From: Isoetes taiwanensis
Taxonomy: Eukaryota; Streptophyta; Lycopodiopsida; Isoetales; Isoetaceae
Direction of reading: 5' to 3'
Assembly: GCA_021234155.1 (NCBI GenBank)
Contig: JAJEKV010000030.1
Span: 14,682,003 to 14,746,002, forward strand
Length of the DNA: 64,000 nucleotides
Below, in pieces: positions 11,119 through 23,168 of the stretch (its first letter is position 1; each line of letters opens with the position of its first letter). The notes under the pieces are model-generated. The model was given only the letters and a program-made list of their open reading frames with translations. It ran no database searches and was not told the DNA's origin. The position numbers and the translations under genes were made by a program.

Positions 11119-11212
11119 CAAAGTTTTCGGGTCGGGTTGCTCCTTTTTGTGTAAAATAACAGGGTTCCGAAAAAAAGTGGGAATGGAATGAGTCCCACTT
11201 TAATTAAATACG

Positions 11213-12454
11213 AGTTAGATACCTTACTACCACTCCATATTCCCAATGTGCCACACTTCTACTTCAAGCAGGAGTCCAGGACCTGCTCAATCGTCACTAT
11301 ATAGTAGGCTCAAGAAGGACCAGACACGCTTTCAATGCTTCCACCGTCGACAACGTAGTCACAACTGCCCTTTTGTGATTCAGGAAGATCATAAGGCCAT
11401 AGTACCGACGGACAGCGACCCAGACGACATCAACATAACGGTGTCTCGTAGAATGTCTCTGTGAGATGTACCTATACGTTCTAAATATAAGAATGTCGGT
11501 ATGTCTGATAAAGGTATAGATATAACTAATGAATATAAACATATGAATGTAAAGCATGGTTAAGATAGACAATGTGATTCTGAAAAGATCCGGGATAGTC
11601 AAAAGAAGGAAAGTATTTTAAAACATGGTGGAAAGAAAATGTTAATATAATAAAGTGTAGAGTGAATGCGGTGTTATACAAACTATTGAAGGAATAATAA
11701 GACTTAGATTATGATTATAAAAAGGTTACGAATAATAAATGATGAAGAATGTGTGTGTGCAATTAATATTAAAGTATATATATATAAATATGAGCTACAG
11801 TGCACTATATAATTGTATTAAAGGATAAGTATAAATTTGATGGGCATATAAAACACCGAGGATAGCAATATATGAGTTCTTAGAACTGTACCGAAATAAG
11901 AAAACAAAATTTTGATACAAAATTAAATTAGGGCTGACTGTAATAAAATGAATTGTAAAGTGAAGGGAGAATATAATAGACATATACACAGAAGTTAATA
12001 TGATTAGAATGAGTTTCTACTAAACAGCGCGAGAATTATAAGTGTGTATATTATATTAAAAGAACAAATCGAAGTTGTTTATATCTATGGCCGTCTATAA
12101 TATATAATCAGCTACATGTATGTGTACAAAGAATGTTTTTTAAATTAAGTATACTGTCAACTCATCACCCCGACTGTAACAGTGAGACTTCCACAAACCT
12201 TGACTCTTGACTTTTGACGGTCCTAAACGATGATCATGTCTGATCTAGACATCTATCTTTTATATCGCAGAGTTATAAATTGCACATTACAAGTCATTTT
12301 AAACTTGATCACTTTGAACATGATAACGTCTGTGTCTTATAATCTCATGCTATCTCTTTAAGGACGCGAGACTTCCTTCCAATGTACGATCTGTTGCCCT
12401 ACAACAAGAGTAGTCTTGATCCTGAGGACAACATCATTTTCAAGGTGGGGAGAA
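11213..12454 (+). mobile_element. 3' internal end of a second Gypsy element (Gypsy C)
   Basis: No intact coding is visible. The last 40 bases read like the 3' end of Gypsy pol, with a GAGGACAACATCATTTTCAAG segment leading straight into a polypurine tract. Most of the rest is AT-rich and decayed. The left boundary is the end of the TIR element, which may have inserted into or replaced the rest. Confidence 0.5.
12442..12454 (+). other. Polypurine tract of Gypsy C
   Basis: AAGGTGGGGAGAA directly precedes the TG start of the LTR at 12,455. The same motif, AAGGAGGGGAGAA, precedes the 3' LTR of the complete element (minus strand, 17,660-17,648). Confidence 0.8.
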
Positions 12455-13990
12455 TGTGTATTTATATGCCTTTTTGAGTATAAATACATGACACGTCACT
12501 ATGAATAATTAATGGCACATTAATTATTCATAAGCTAAGGTTAGCTATGTTAATCATTAATTATTAAGGTGAAAACCTAACCCAAACCCTAATTCGAATT
12601 AGGGCTTAACCTAATATTAAAAGGGCTAAAATATCAAATTAATTAATGATAACCAATCTAGAATTGGCACCTGGCACAAATCGATTGGGCAAGGCAGACC
12701 TGCTAACTTGGGACATCCAAACTGGGGTTTCTACCCCCATTTGCCCCAATTCGATTTGGAGGCGGTTGGAGAAGGAGGAGGAGCTTATTCCACCAGCAGG
12801 GCATGAAGAACCTGAGAGATGGGAGATCCATCTCAGATACCAGTTAGTAGGCCTAGTTAGCTTCAAATTCTAGTTAGGAACTAACCCTTGTTTGTTAGAT
12901 GGATGATTAGTCTCTCTATTTTATGTTCTAGATGAGATTGTGATGGATGTATCATATGTGAATGTTCTCTTTCTGTTCCTCCTGTGTTGTATAGTAAAAG
13001 GGGGGTAGAGACCTAAAGGCCATCTAGAAGTAGAGATGCTCCTAGTTAGAACCCTTAAAACCCAGTAATTGCGGCTTGTGCACAAGAGCCCACCTGGCTG
13101 TGGATGCTATATCGTGATTCAGCACCAGATAATGGGTATAATGGTGAAACGGGGGTGGGGTCTTGCCTAGCATGGCTACAAGACTCCTACAGTGTGCTAG
13201 GCTTATAGTTGGTCCTCGCATTTGGGGCCGGGTATGGGTTCGACACCTCCTAGATCGTAGGATATGTGGCTATATGGATGTCCCAATTCAATGGGCGTCT
13301 CTAAGGGCCCATGGATTTTGGGGGTTCAAGTCGCAATGAATGGGGGTCGCTAAGGAGGCACGATTCTCTAGTACACCTGTGGATCCATTATGCTCGGGAA
13401 GGGACACTTCTCCCGACCTCATTCATTGGACCGGGAGATGTAACCTGGAGTAGTCTCATAGGGTGATTCCATGAGATTGCATCTCCGAAAGGCTACAATC
13501 ACTCCATAGCATGTCTTAGCCTATATGCAAAGTGTGCACAGGAGGGGCGGATGGAGTGGACTACCTTAGCCATTGTTCTATGCCAGCCAACGCCATGTTA
13601 TACCTCTGTCTGTTGTTATCTTGAGGCCCTGGCCGTTAGTCGACCCCATGGAGTCTGAGCAGGGGTAGAGCCCTTATTTATGGTGCATTTCCTTTGTTAT
13701 GTTGGTATTCTATTGTTAGTTGAGTTGATGATGATGGGCCACCCTTTGTGGTGGTATATTATTTATTATTATTGTTGTCAGGTGCTAACATGTGTGTACG
13801 CTTCTGCTATATAGGATTCCCATAGAAGGCGTGGGATGAATGACACCTCCGTGTCCTTCACCCGGACACTTGGCCATGCAAGTGGTCTGAGTCAAACAGA
13901 GGGCCTTTCCATGGTGATGGAGTTGCCATGGGAGGGGAATTTCCCGTATTTATACAATGGGAGCATCGTATCGATTCGGGGATTGTCACA
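12455..13990 (+). mobile_element. Gypsy-type 3' LTR (LTR C)
   Basis: A 1,536-base LTR that starts TGTGTATTTATATG just after a polypurine tract and ends GGGGATTGTCACA. It shares the block order of LTR A and of the complete element: GTAGAGACCT, GATGCTCCTAG, GCACAGGAGGGGCGGATGG, then the CGTCACA-like end. A 75-codon frame that is open on both strands near 12,640-12,870 is incidental. No matching 5' LTR is present at close identity. Confidence 0.8.
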
Positions 13991-14780
13991 CTATTTTAAG
14001 TGCTACTCCAAATAAAAAGCTAGAGTTTACTGAATGCAACAAATGACTTCAAACTAGAGGCAGTTTAATCTAATTTTTAATTTTGATATTTGTTCATAGA
14101 GCAGAGTGTGAACCTGAGATATGATGTGGTTGAATTAATTAACTTTCTTCAAATACCACTTTTACCTTTTTAATTTACCTCATTTGCAATATAGAATACC
14201 CAAGGGCCGATTTTTCATTCATAGAAGCATCATACAGTCAATCAAAAGATTCCCAAGCTATGATGTCTTGGGCACAGGATCAAAAAGTCTTCACAATAGA
14301 AAATAAGCAGTTTGCTTCAAGTAATCCATGGATTCGTGAAGCAAGGAAGGCAGATTCAAGCTATCGTTAATCAAAAACCAGTCTCTAAGAGAGATATCTC
14401 GATCACTTCTTGTGCCAAAAGCCCTTTCTTTATCCACTATTTTTGGCCTGTTCTTGGCAAATCTGGCTCAGATACTTGTCCTTTAGCTTAGTTTAATGTT
14501 TCTTGGCTTAGAATAGGTGAATCCGGAAGCATTTGGCTATGATTAGATGGTTAAATTGATTAGAGAATCCAGATCTTGGCATGAAAAATTTTTAGGGTTC
14601 TTGAGAGTTTTGAATACAATATCCCACAAGCCTTTTTCAAAAAAGAAGCTCGGGTATAAAAGGCCTAAAAAAAAACCTTTAGAATTAATATTGAGCGTGC
14701 TATGCCCACGTGGGATTCGGCCCGTTGCCGCCCCACACGCCCTGTACCAATGTGTTTTTTGGGATTGGATGGGGAGTGAC
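13991..14780. other. No recognisable gene
   Basis: AT-rich sequence with only short frames, the longest being 78 codons at 14,547-14,783. No domain or RNA gene seen. Confidence 0.4.
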
Positions 14781-16051
14781 TAGTCAATACATAGCATCAT
14801 AGCTTAATAAGTACTATAGTCCAGTAATAATATCCAAAATGAAATGGAATGAAGAGAAAAATTAAAGCATCAAAGGCCTTAAACATTCGAAGCTGCATCC
14901 CATCAAAATCAGATAGAAGTGATGTCCGATAGCAGGTTGTCACCTTAGCTCTGAAATCCTGTTCATAGAATACTAACCAGAATAGTGAATCAAGACAAAA
15001 AATTAGATAAGAGCACATCATTATTGGTAATCCGGAGTGGAAGGCAGTAAGAAAGCACAGACAGATGGAAGGATTATGATTCAGCAAAGAAAGTAGAATT
15101 GAAGTAGACATTGAAGGGATCAGTTGTTCCAAAGGTATAGGATTTGGCAGGCCAACTGTTATTATAATATAGGCAAAATTTATCTTTGTCCCCCAAAAGT
15201 AGTAACAATAATCCATAAACATCTGCAAGTTGCTTGTGATTATAGTAGATGGATCTATATCTGGAGAGCTGCCTTTCAGTTCGGCTGAAGTGATTGTTGA
15301 CTAGAGATGTCCATAAGCATTGAATCTGAACGAGCTCTCTGCAGAAAATGGAAGCCCATAGGTGCTCACTGTCCTTCTGATACTGTAAATGACCAGTCCT
15401 CCTCATCAAGAATGACTCCATTGATGAAGCCAGATTATTCTCAAAGATAGTATCCCTTGCAGGCTGGCAAAAAGGAGAGCGATCATTAAACTTGTTCTTC
15501 ATTGATCCTTACATGAACTCAAGATACTCTAGGATCATCCGGTAAAAGAATGTTAGAATACACTACATTCAATTTTGAAGCAAACAAATCAAAACAACCC
15601 CCGTACTCTCCATAAGAATCCTATTTCCTGTCATAGTTAGCACTAAATCTTTTTTTGTGAGCAGTCGCAAGAGTTTCAAAGTCAAATTGAAAATGTAGCT
15701 TAATCCAAAAAATAGAAAGCTTCTTATTTCCATATAAAACACAATTTCTTGATTTCCAGATATTCTAGAGGGCATAATGAACAATAATGTTAGTGAATTT
15801 GTCATCAGATTGAAGAATGTATAAAAGATTCCTGATTATGGGATATTCCAAACTTATTAGATAACCAAGACCAAAACCCATTTACTTTATTACAGAAAAA
15901 GATATGACTCATATTTTCATCATTACTACAGAGCATTGAACAATTTGCCAAAATATTAGAATTCCTTCTTGACAAGGTATAAAGATTATTCAAACTGCCA
16001 TTAGTAATCAACCAAATAAAATAGAAATCTTGGGAGGACAATAAGAGTTTC
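14781..16051 (-). pseudogene. LINE E, 3' half (zf-RVT and tail)
   Basis: The minus-strand zinc-binding region continues directly from the part at 29,260 once the Gypsy insertion is set aside. Near 15,805-16,051 it reads FYFIWLITNGSLNNLYTLSRRN, then CSNDENMSHIFFCNKVNGFW, the CxxC/H/C pattern of zf-RVT with one Cys replaced. Downstream frames (15,569-15,805; 15,074-15,502; 14,797-15,228) are open but broken by shifts and I do not recognise them; they fit the C-terminal extension and 3' UTR of a LINE. No poly(A) tail is obvious at the left edge, so the 3' end is approximate. Confidence 0.75.
16047..16051. repeat. Target-site duplication, left copy
   Basis: GTTTC immediately left of the complete Gypsy element. 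The same five bases follow its right LTR at 29,260-29,264. Five bases is the usual length for this superfamily. Confidence 0.9.
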
Positions 16052-17647
16052 TGTGACGCTCCCAGAATATATACGACCCTCGGACGTATACATACGGGGA
16101 CTTTCCCCTCCCATGGCAATCATCTCACCATGAGCAGGGCCCTCCGTCTATTTCGGGCCATCTATGAAATGAGGCCCGAAAGAAGGACACGAAGGGGTCA
16201 TTCGGCCCACGCCTTCCCCAGTCTCCTACGTCGCTGAGCATGAATACAAGGGTTAGCACACACGCGATGAATATACATAAATAACCACCACGGCGGGTGG
16301 CGATCCATCTAATATACCAACGCGAGAATATGCATCTAATCCTACAAAAACACCTGGGAACCCGGGTTCTACCCCCGGCTCGAGACTCCCGTGAGGACCG
16401 ACCGACGGGCCGGGCCTCAAGAGATCAAAGGCACCGGAGTCTTGGCATGGCGCTGGTCGGCATAGAACATTGGCTAGGGTTGTCCACTCCATCCGCCCCT
16501 CCCGCGGCACACTTTGCAGATGGGTCAATTCGTGCTATGGCTTTGCTATAGCCTTCCCGAGACGCAAAACTTCGGGGCATCACCCTCCGAGCCTACTCTG
16601 TGTTCATGACGCCGGGTCCGATGAGGCAGTGGGAGGCGCCCCTTCCGTAATCACGCTGGTTCCATGGGTGAGCTAGAGAATACGTGCGCATCAGCTCCCC
16701 CGCATCCGTGCGGACTTACTCACCCTAAATCTACTCAAAGTGCATGGTGCTCCATACGGATCACACCTCTACACCTTGGGAGTGTCGGACCCATACCCGC
16801 CCTCTACGTGACCTGGCCATCGCCTAGCTAGCCCACCGTAGGAGTCTCGTGAGCCTTGTATGCTCATGCAAGACCCCACCCCTCATGTCACCATCTGTTC
16901 CTTTGTCGGTGCTAAGCCGACACCATAGCATCTAGGACCGGTGGGTTCTTGTGTACAAAGCCGATTTAATGGGACTCTACAGTGGCTATCTAGGAGCATA
17001 CTACAATACACCTGCTTGTAGGCCTCTACCCCGTAATCCCCCCCTGCAGTAGTCGATTAAACAAAGAACTAACAATCCATCCTTTCAGAGTAAGTAAGAA
17101 CCGAATTGAATATAAAGAGAACTTGTTTGTACAATCAAGGGTTAGTTTCTATGATTGATTCACAAAGAGAACAGAGAGAGACGGACACAAACAAAGTGTT
17201 ATCTAGAATTCACATAGCCACCTACCTGAATTCGGCCGGACTCTCGCTTCCATGGGGCTTCCATCTTCTCTCGAGTTGAGAATTCACCTTGTTACTTCAC
17301 AGGGGACGATCAAGTATGGTGATCTTCCGCAAGTGTATGATGGCCAGCTCCCCGCCTTCCTGGTCGATCTTCGTGAGTCAATCCTGGGATAGGGGTCAAG
17401 TTGGCATCCAAACTTGGCAATCCCCATGCCGCCTAATCGATTGGGCGGTGGCGCCTTCCCAAATGGTAATTAGTCTAATTTCCCAGGTTATAGGTTATTA
17501 TTATTAATGTGTTAAATTAGCATAGCTAATTTAATCCTTTAAGGTAACTCCCTAGGTTGCAATTAAATTCCCATTGCAAATACATGACGACTCGATTTCC
17601 CATTACAAATACATGACGTAGACCGTATAACTACATAGAACGTCACA
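16052..17647 (-). repeat. 3' LTR of the chromovirus
   Basis: 1,596 bases. On the plus strand it runs from TGTGACGCTCC to GGAACGTCACA, so in element orientation it starts TGTGACGTTCC and ends GGAGCGTCACA; the two ends form an 11-base inverted repeat with one mismatch. It pairs with 27,700-29,259. Differences between the two are mainly small indels and changes at CG and CCGG-like sites. Confidence 0.93.
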
Positions 17648-17660
17648 TTCTCCCCTCCTT
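17648..17660 (-). other. Polypurine tract of the chromovirus
   Basis: On the minus strand AAGGAGGGGAGAA ends exactly where the 3' LTR begins. It is the plus-strand primer for reverse transcription. Confidence 0.9.
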
Positions 17661-18344
17661 AAAATTAATGCTGTCCTTAGCATTGAGGTTAGCTAATTGA
17701 GGACATAAGTGAAGCACTGAATTATAAAATAGAATTAAAATATAACATCAATATTTTGAAATTATAGTATTTCGTGCAAGAATACATCGGGTTGAAAATA
17801 TCAAAACTTATCATCAAGAGAGTTTAGGACCTAAGTCCCATTTAAAACATTCCCGACAACAAAAATTCATACATGTAGACAAAACCAATACGGGAAAAGT
17901 TGGGTCATCAGCAACCCTCTATACAAGGCGGTGTGACGACTTGTTCATTGGCACTACACACAACCATATACCCGTAGGTTAATAATATGATTAAGTTGTG
18001 GTTGAAGGGACCACCCTACAAATAAAAGAAAAATATCTAGAAGGGAATCTATCATGTGTATGCGGCTTGCAATTCATGAGTTCCCCGTGATAGCCTAATG
18101 AACGCAGCTATTTTACTAGATGCCTTTCTAGCAATTGGGTCATGTCAACATCAACAATACACCCCCGGCCCTAGAGAACACGGGTGATCTCATCATCTAA
18201 GTATTATTATCATATAACGATGCATCTACCCCTCTAGAACATGATTCTCGATAAATCAAGCCTTCAAGCTTACCACGGAGCGGGGTTGATAGCATCGCTG
18301 ATGGTGCGCCTTGAGATTCCCGCATGAAGTCCTGATAGTGCTTC

Positions 18345-18425
18345 TCAAGGTCTATCTTCATCACCCGTAGCATCCTCAATCTGTAAGTGCTTCCACTTGA
18401 CCAAGTATTGTAACATTTGAGTCCT
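18345..18425 (-). pseudogene. Chromodomain remnant (3' end of pol)
   Basis: In one minus-strand frame near 18,362-18,411 the translation is LQYLVKWKHLQIEDATG, which matches the chromodomain core YLVKWKG...(E)DATWE. One aromatic-cage position is replaced and the frame shifts just after, so the following LEKHYQDFM segment is read in another frame. Chromodomains in these elements direct integration to modified chromatin. Confidence 0.75.
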
Positions 18426-18909
18426 TCCGGTCTGTTTGGCTCGACAAGAAGAGCTTCGTGCACTATTTCCAGCCGCTCTTCGGGCCATTTCTAGGAGAGT
18501 TGGGGTATCCAAAACCTCCTCCGGGTCGGGGTGTGTTGCTTCCTCGTAAGACTCACGGAAAGACCTTGTGGATCTTCAAGCTGGTGGCAGGTCCAAGCGA
18601 TATGCTTGTTCTCCGACGCGCTTCAAGAATCTTGAACGCCCATCCATCTAGGTGCCAACTTCTTACAGCTACCAATTTTAAGCTTGGCTTGTTTTACTTT
18701 GATCTTAAGCCAAATCGATTCGCCCACTGAAGATCCGTGGGGTTCTGCTTATCCGCTAGACTCTTCCTCGACGACTTCGTATACCAATAGTAGCCCCGAA
18801 CTTCCTCCACCAAGGCCTCGTGATTTCTAAAAAGGAGTTGTTGAGAGACCTCCACTTTAGAAACAGATTATGCCACGGTTCGGAGTAAGACATTGATAGC
18901 CATAATTTA

Positions 18910-19565
18910 TCATGAAGGGAAACATTTTAGAAGACTCCCCGCTTTTGTAAATCGCGTTATAGGCTTAATTCTACCAAGAAAATATAATAATCCTATCATT
19001 GTGACTTTTACTCCATACATAGCTTCGTAGAGCATATCTTCGATAATACGATTGACACGCTCTGCTTGACCATCCGTCTGAGGATGGTAGGTCGCATCAT
19101 GGCAAGCTTGGTCGGATGGTGGCGAAGAAATCTTTCCGCACGCACCGATAAACTTAGGATCCCTATCCGATACAATTACTCTCGCATCCCGTGCAACCTG
19201 AAAAATTTCCTTTGCAAAGAGCAAGGCGATTGTCGGCGTGTCCGCGGGTCGCGACATGGCGTGAAGTGAGCCATCTTTGATAATTTGTCAATCACGACCA
19301 TTAAGGCATCATATCCACGGAGAGTGCGGAAGGCCCACAATGAAATCCATGGTTATGACTTCCCACTTGGCGTTGGGGACATCCAAAGGTTGCAACTCCC
19401 GAACTCTTAATTGCCAGCCTTGGTTTGTCGACAAACCCCACAATCGCTTGATGTACCTAGCAATATCCTTCTTCATCGAGGGCCAAAAAATAGCCTGAGC
19501 GGATCTTGAAGTAAGTTTTCATAAAACCCGCATGTCCCGCTATAGGGTCATTTGTCGTGTCATGG
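18910..19565 (-). pseudogene. Gypsy integrase, broken
   Basis: From the N-terminal side: the two histidines of the HHCC zinc finger in HDTTNDPIAGHAGFMKTYF (about 19,500-19,560); the first catalytic Asp in WEVITMDFIVGLPHSP (about 19,320-19,365); the second in VIVSDRDPKFIG (about 19,145-19,180); and the Glu in YHPQTDGQAERVNRIIEDML (about 19,030-19,090). All three D-D-E residues are therefore present. At least two frame changes lie between the zinc finger and the second Asp, and a stop follows HSPWI. The chromodomain follows downstream. Confidence 0.85.
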
Positions 19566-20180
19566 AGAATCGGCTTTGACCCCCGAAGTCAGCCGGAACA
19601 CACAACTTATCTTTGTAGCATAATAAATTGCCCTCTTTCTTATATGAACGGAATGCTTCACGCCTCTATTGGTAATGGGCTTCCTACCCAAACTTTCCCA
19701 AACATTACGTAATTTCGGGATCCGCGGGCTGTGGTTCCGTTCTATCGCTTCCCAAACTTCGGTGAGTGTGGAAATGGCATTACAATGGGTGCGGTTATGA
19801 AGGGATGACGTGACAAAGCATCCGCAACCACATTGTGCTTTCCGCTTGTATGCAATCTCGAAGTCATATTCCTCGAGGAATTCCATCCATCTGCGCTGAC
19901 GTGGATTTAGATTTGGGCGGGTGGATAAATAAGCTGAGGAGACTCGATGATCCGTATCCGGCTGAAATCTTCTACCAAGAAGGTAGTGTCTCCAAATGAG
20001 AGCACTAACAACCGCCAAAGAACTCCGTCATGGGTAGGATATCATTTTCTGCGTGATCATTCATCTTCTTTGAATCGAAAGCAACAACTCTCCCCTCAGA
20101 TTGAAACTCCACCGGTAGAAATCTTACTAGCATCGGGACGGTCTACCGTTATCCTTTTCGGGGATCGGGCAAGGTAAGGA
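19566..20180 (-). pseudogene. Gypsy RNase H, broken
   Basis: The minus-strand frame 19,560-20,018 reads WRHYLLGRRFQPDTDH, then STRPNLNPRQRRWMEFLEEY, then DFEIAYKRK. These are hallmarks of the Ty3/Gypsy RNase H C-terminal half, where (I)xTDHxSL and L(N)xRQxRWxxFLxxYDF are usual. The expected VADALSR-like end is scrambled into GCGCFVTSS by a shift. It sits between RT and integrase as expected. Confidence 0.8.
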
Positions 20181-20379
20181 CCGGTCGGGCATGTTAAGGC
20201 ATCCTTTTGAGCTTCGGCTTCCACTTGGACTTTTGTTTTCCAATGTTCCATCCAATCCTTTACTTTCTCATGCCTTGTGAGATTAGTAAGAGGTCGACAA
20301 TTGTTGCAAAATCCTTAACAAATTTCCGATAATATCCTAGCGAGTCCCAAGAAACTCCGGACCTCTCAAACATTAGCCG

Positions 20380-21030
20380 AATGGGCCAATCCTTTCTTTG
20401 CTTCTATCTTGGCCGGGTCCTGTAGCAATTCATTCTCACCGAGATAATATGCCCCAAATAGTCTACCCTCGAGTGGCGAACTTGCATTTAGAGAACTTGG
20501 CAAAGAGTCGATGGCGCCTTAGCTTTGCAAAGCTAATCAAGATGTTGTTCATGCCGCCGCAAGGTTTTACTATAGATGAGAATGTCATCAAAGAAAAATG
20601 ACAACAAAGTCATCCAAGTATTGGCGAAGATGTCATTCATCAACCGCATAAACGTTATGGGGCGCTGGTCAATCCAAAAGGCATGACTTGAATTCATAAT
20701 GCCCATATCCGCACGCAAAAGCGTACTTTATGGATGTCCTCTTCCTTTATCCTTATCTGATGGTACCCGAGCGCAAATCAACCTTTTGAGAAATATTTTG
20801 CCCCTTGTAACCGGGTCCATAAGATCATCCGCCCTAGGCAAAGCATAGCGATTCTTGATGGTATGCTTATTGAGTTGCCTATAATCAATACACATCCTTA
20901 AGGAGCCATCTTTCTTCTTGACAAAAGAATAGGGAGTTTCAAATGGTGAAACATCAAGGGCGAATAAACCCTGGTTCAACTCTTGTAGTCGTTTCTTAAG
21001 CTCGCTAACTCCTGGAGGACTCATTCTGCA
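20380..21030 (-). pseudogene. Gypsy reverse transcriptase, broken
   Basis: The 98-codon frame at 20,728-21,024 begins with [19 protein letters not shown] and contains [20 protein letters not shown], then [13 protein letters not shown], the canonical N-terminal half of Gypsy RT. The second half (20,533-20,718) holds RLMNDIFANTW and the catalytic box FFDDILIYSKT near 20,570-20,600. A frame change separates the halves near 20,730 and removes the LTSGYHQI-type segment. Both catalytic aspartates of the DD pair are present. Confidence 0.88.
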
Positions 21031-21339
21031 CAGGCTTTGGCCGGTAGGCTTAGTACGGGTTCAAGAGTTATCTCACATTCCACCCCAAAGGGGAGGAAGC
21101 TTGTGGATCTCATCCGGAAAAAGATCGCCAAATTCTCAAGAAGGGTAGCAATGTCCGATGGTAAGGCCGACGATTTGTCTGTTGCTTTGAGTCCCACTCA
21201 ATGGAAGCAAGTTTAATGAGGCAAAGGAGTTCATTCCTGGCAGATAGCTTTTCCTAGCTGTTTTATTGACATTGATTGCATAAGGAGTGTAATGAATCAC
21301 CTTTTTATCGTCACATGCTCCATTAGCGCTTGAAGGTGA

Positions 21340-21650
21340 CCTCCCATTTCTCCACCGGCCTATGTGGGCCCGGCAGACGCCAAAAACTCCATTCCCACAA
21401 TAAGATCATATTTGCCAATGTCCATTAACTCGGCACCCACAGGCAACCGGGTGCACTGGCAACCGCATTTTAAGGTTAATAATGGGCGCCATGAGTGTGT
21501 CTCGATCTTACCGCTAGCTAATGTGATCGCTTAGGTCGGATCTCAACGCTTCCAAATTGGCAGCATTCGGCCATTCTAGAGAAGAAAAATTATCGCATTA
21601 CCCGTGGTCCATCAAAATTATGAAGGGCTTACCGCCTACTTGGCCTATTG
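21340..21650 (-). pseudogene. Gypsy aspartic protease remnant
   Basis: Reading right to left, FIILMDHG followed by a stop and CDNF near 21,590-21,630 aligns with the (L/V)xDSGA(T/S)HNF active site. The usual Ser after Asp is His here, though frame damage makes that uncertain. About 190 bases further on, LPVGAELMDIGKYDLIVGME (about 21,385-21,440) matches the conserved YDxILGMDWL segment at the protease C-terminal side. Position between gag and RT is as expected. Confidence 0.6.
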
Positions 21651-21789
21651 TAGAAATAATGTAAGGTCACTTTCGCCAAGGCTCGTTTCTATAGCGGCAA
21701 GAATATGAGATGCACCATGAATGTACTTCGAGCCTCGCCCTCCCAAAGAAGATTGGACTCAAATCTTCCCAATCCAGTCGGCCATGGCC

Positions 21790-22980
21790 GGGGCTGAGCA
21801 GCCCGCGTGGACGACGGACAATTACGCATGAAGTGTCCAGGCCTCATGCACCGTAGCATGCCTTATCTCGGCGGAGTCGTTCTTCCGCCTCTTTAGGGAT
21901 GGACTGTAAGAGGCCCTAACTTCCTTTTGGCCCGCAAGATTGTTCTCATATCCGGGCGTAGCAGGCTTAATTTCTTCCCCGGGCGGCCATAAGAATTGTG
22001 GCCGGTGAGAGGGCCCCGGACTTGGCGAATCGGGTTTGTAAGGTGTGGACGGCCGTGGCCGCGTAGTAAGGAGCAGTCGCTGACATCGGCTCCTTGGCGT
22101 GTCTTCCTCAAGGCTTAATGCCTTAGCTTCCGGCCTCGCGCATCGACTTTGGGTCAATGGCCTTGACCATTCGCTTAATGGATGGGGCCAACCCTTCAAT
22201 GTAGCCCCTACCGCTTTTTTCTCATTCATTCCCCGCACGCATAACCTCAAACGCATGAATTGCCGATTTTAGGCTGCCTGCACGGACATGCCCCTTCGCT
22301 CCAACCTGTGAAGGTTTGAATCATATATTTGTGCGCCGCAGGCACGTGAATGCTGCATTTAAAAGCCTTAGCAAACTTCCTCGAACTTGCATCCGCTCCT
22401 ATCCGTGTGTTTAGCTCAAGCGTAACCCCCTTCCACCAAATACGGCAGCCCGGTAAGGTTGTGGTGGCGACCTTCCTCGTATCTTTCTCCGCCATTCCAT
22501 AGGACTTCCGTAATTCCTTCATTTCGATCCAACCAAGATTCCGCGATTCAAGCCTCCCTGCGATTTCCCATCAAACGAGCCAACTTCCCGGTTCTTCCAT
22601 ATACTAGTGATGGTCAGATCAACGGTTTTTCGGTATTCCTTATCCTTACGCCTTGAATGGTCACCGTCCCGATAGCGGGATCCCTAAGAACCCGTGGTTG
22701 AATGTGAGAAGCGGGGCGCCATCCTTAGAGGAACCGATGGCTTTAGCATGAGTCCTCCTTCTGCACGTGCAATGTGGCTAGCTCGGGGAGGAGATGGCCG
22801 CAGTGGACTCAATGGTCGCGAGGTAATTCCGGTCCGCCCTCCCCGAAAGTATGTGGCGGTGGATTGGTATGCAACACATAAGCCCGTAAATCATAGAAGT
22901 TGCCTTTTCATTAACATCGCCTGTCAGGGGTGAGCCATACCGGCGTTGGAGGGTGTTTGCCAAGCGGCGCTATGCATAAC
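21790..22980 (-). pseudogene. Gypsy gag with CCHC zinc knuckle, broken
   Basis: The capsid-like core lies at 22,247-22,522: DTRKVATTTLPGCRIWWKGV, then GADASSRKFAKAFKCSIHVP and AHKYMIQTF, as in plant Gypsy gag (RxxxA...L.G.A..WW...,  W.eF...F...y.P). A zinc knuckle follows near 21,800-21,850 with RPGHFMRNCP. Its second cysteine is lost to an apparent one-base deletion in the codon before MRPGH. A basic, proline-rich linker separates capsid and knuckle. More decayed N-terminal gag-like frames extend to about 22,980. Confidence 0.75.
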
Positions 22981-23168
22981 CGCCTAAAGGAAGCATTCAT
23001 GAATATATAAGCGATTTACATTAATGTACAATCCCTTTTAAGTTAATCGAGACAAAAGTATATACAAAAGCGAAAAAACAATATTTGTATTTCATTCAAG
23101 TTGAGTAGAACAACTGGTTGATTGATACATGGATTGAGACAAAAGTAGGTATGATACAATGGAAACTT

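Larger units (their letters stand above)
7968..11212. mobile_element. Candidate non-autonomous DNA transposon with 21-base TIRs
   Basis: The 21 bases at 7,968-7,988 (beginning CGTATTTAATTAAAG and ending TGGGAC) recur as an exact reverse complement at 11,192-11,212, 3.2 kb away. Both ends are flanked by the same direct trinucleotide AGT (7,965-7,967 and 11,213-11,215). If the inverted repeat is extended five bases with one mismatch, the flanking trinucleotide is GAT on both sides. A 3-base target duplication fits the CACTA or PIF/Harbinger groups, but the termini are not CACTA, and I see no transposase. Inside are a polypurine tract, short tandem duplications and palindromes near both ends (8,669 and 10,937-11,033). 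The superfamily is unresolved. Confidence 0.5.

Noticed and set aside
12646-12873. 75-codon frame open on both strands
   Set aside because: It lies inside LTR C and has no motif; open on both strands by chance.
3371-13990. LTR A and LTR C as the two ends of one nested element
   Set aside because: Same orientation, with PBS and PPT in the right places, but identity is only about 60-65% by eye and flanking 5-mers (ATAAC and CTATT) do not match.
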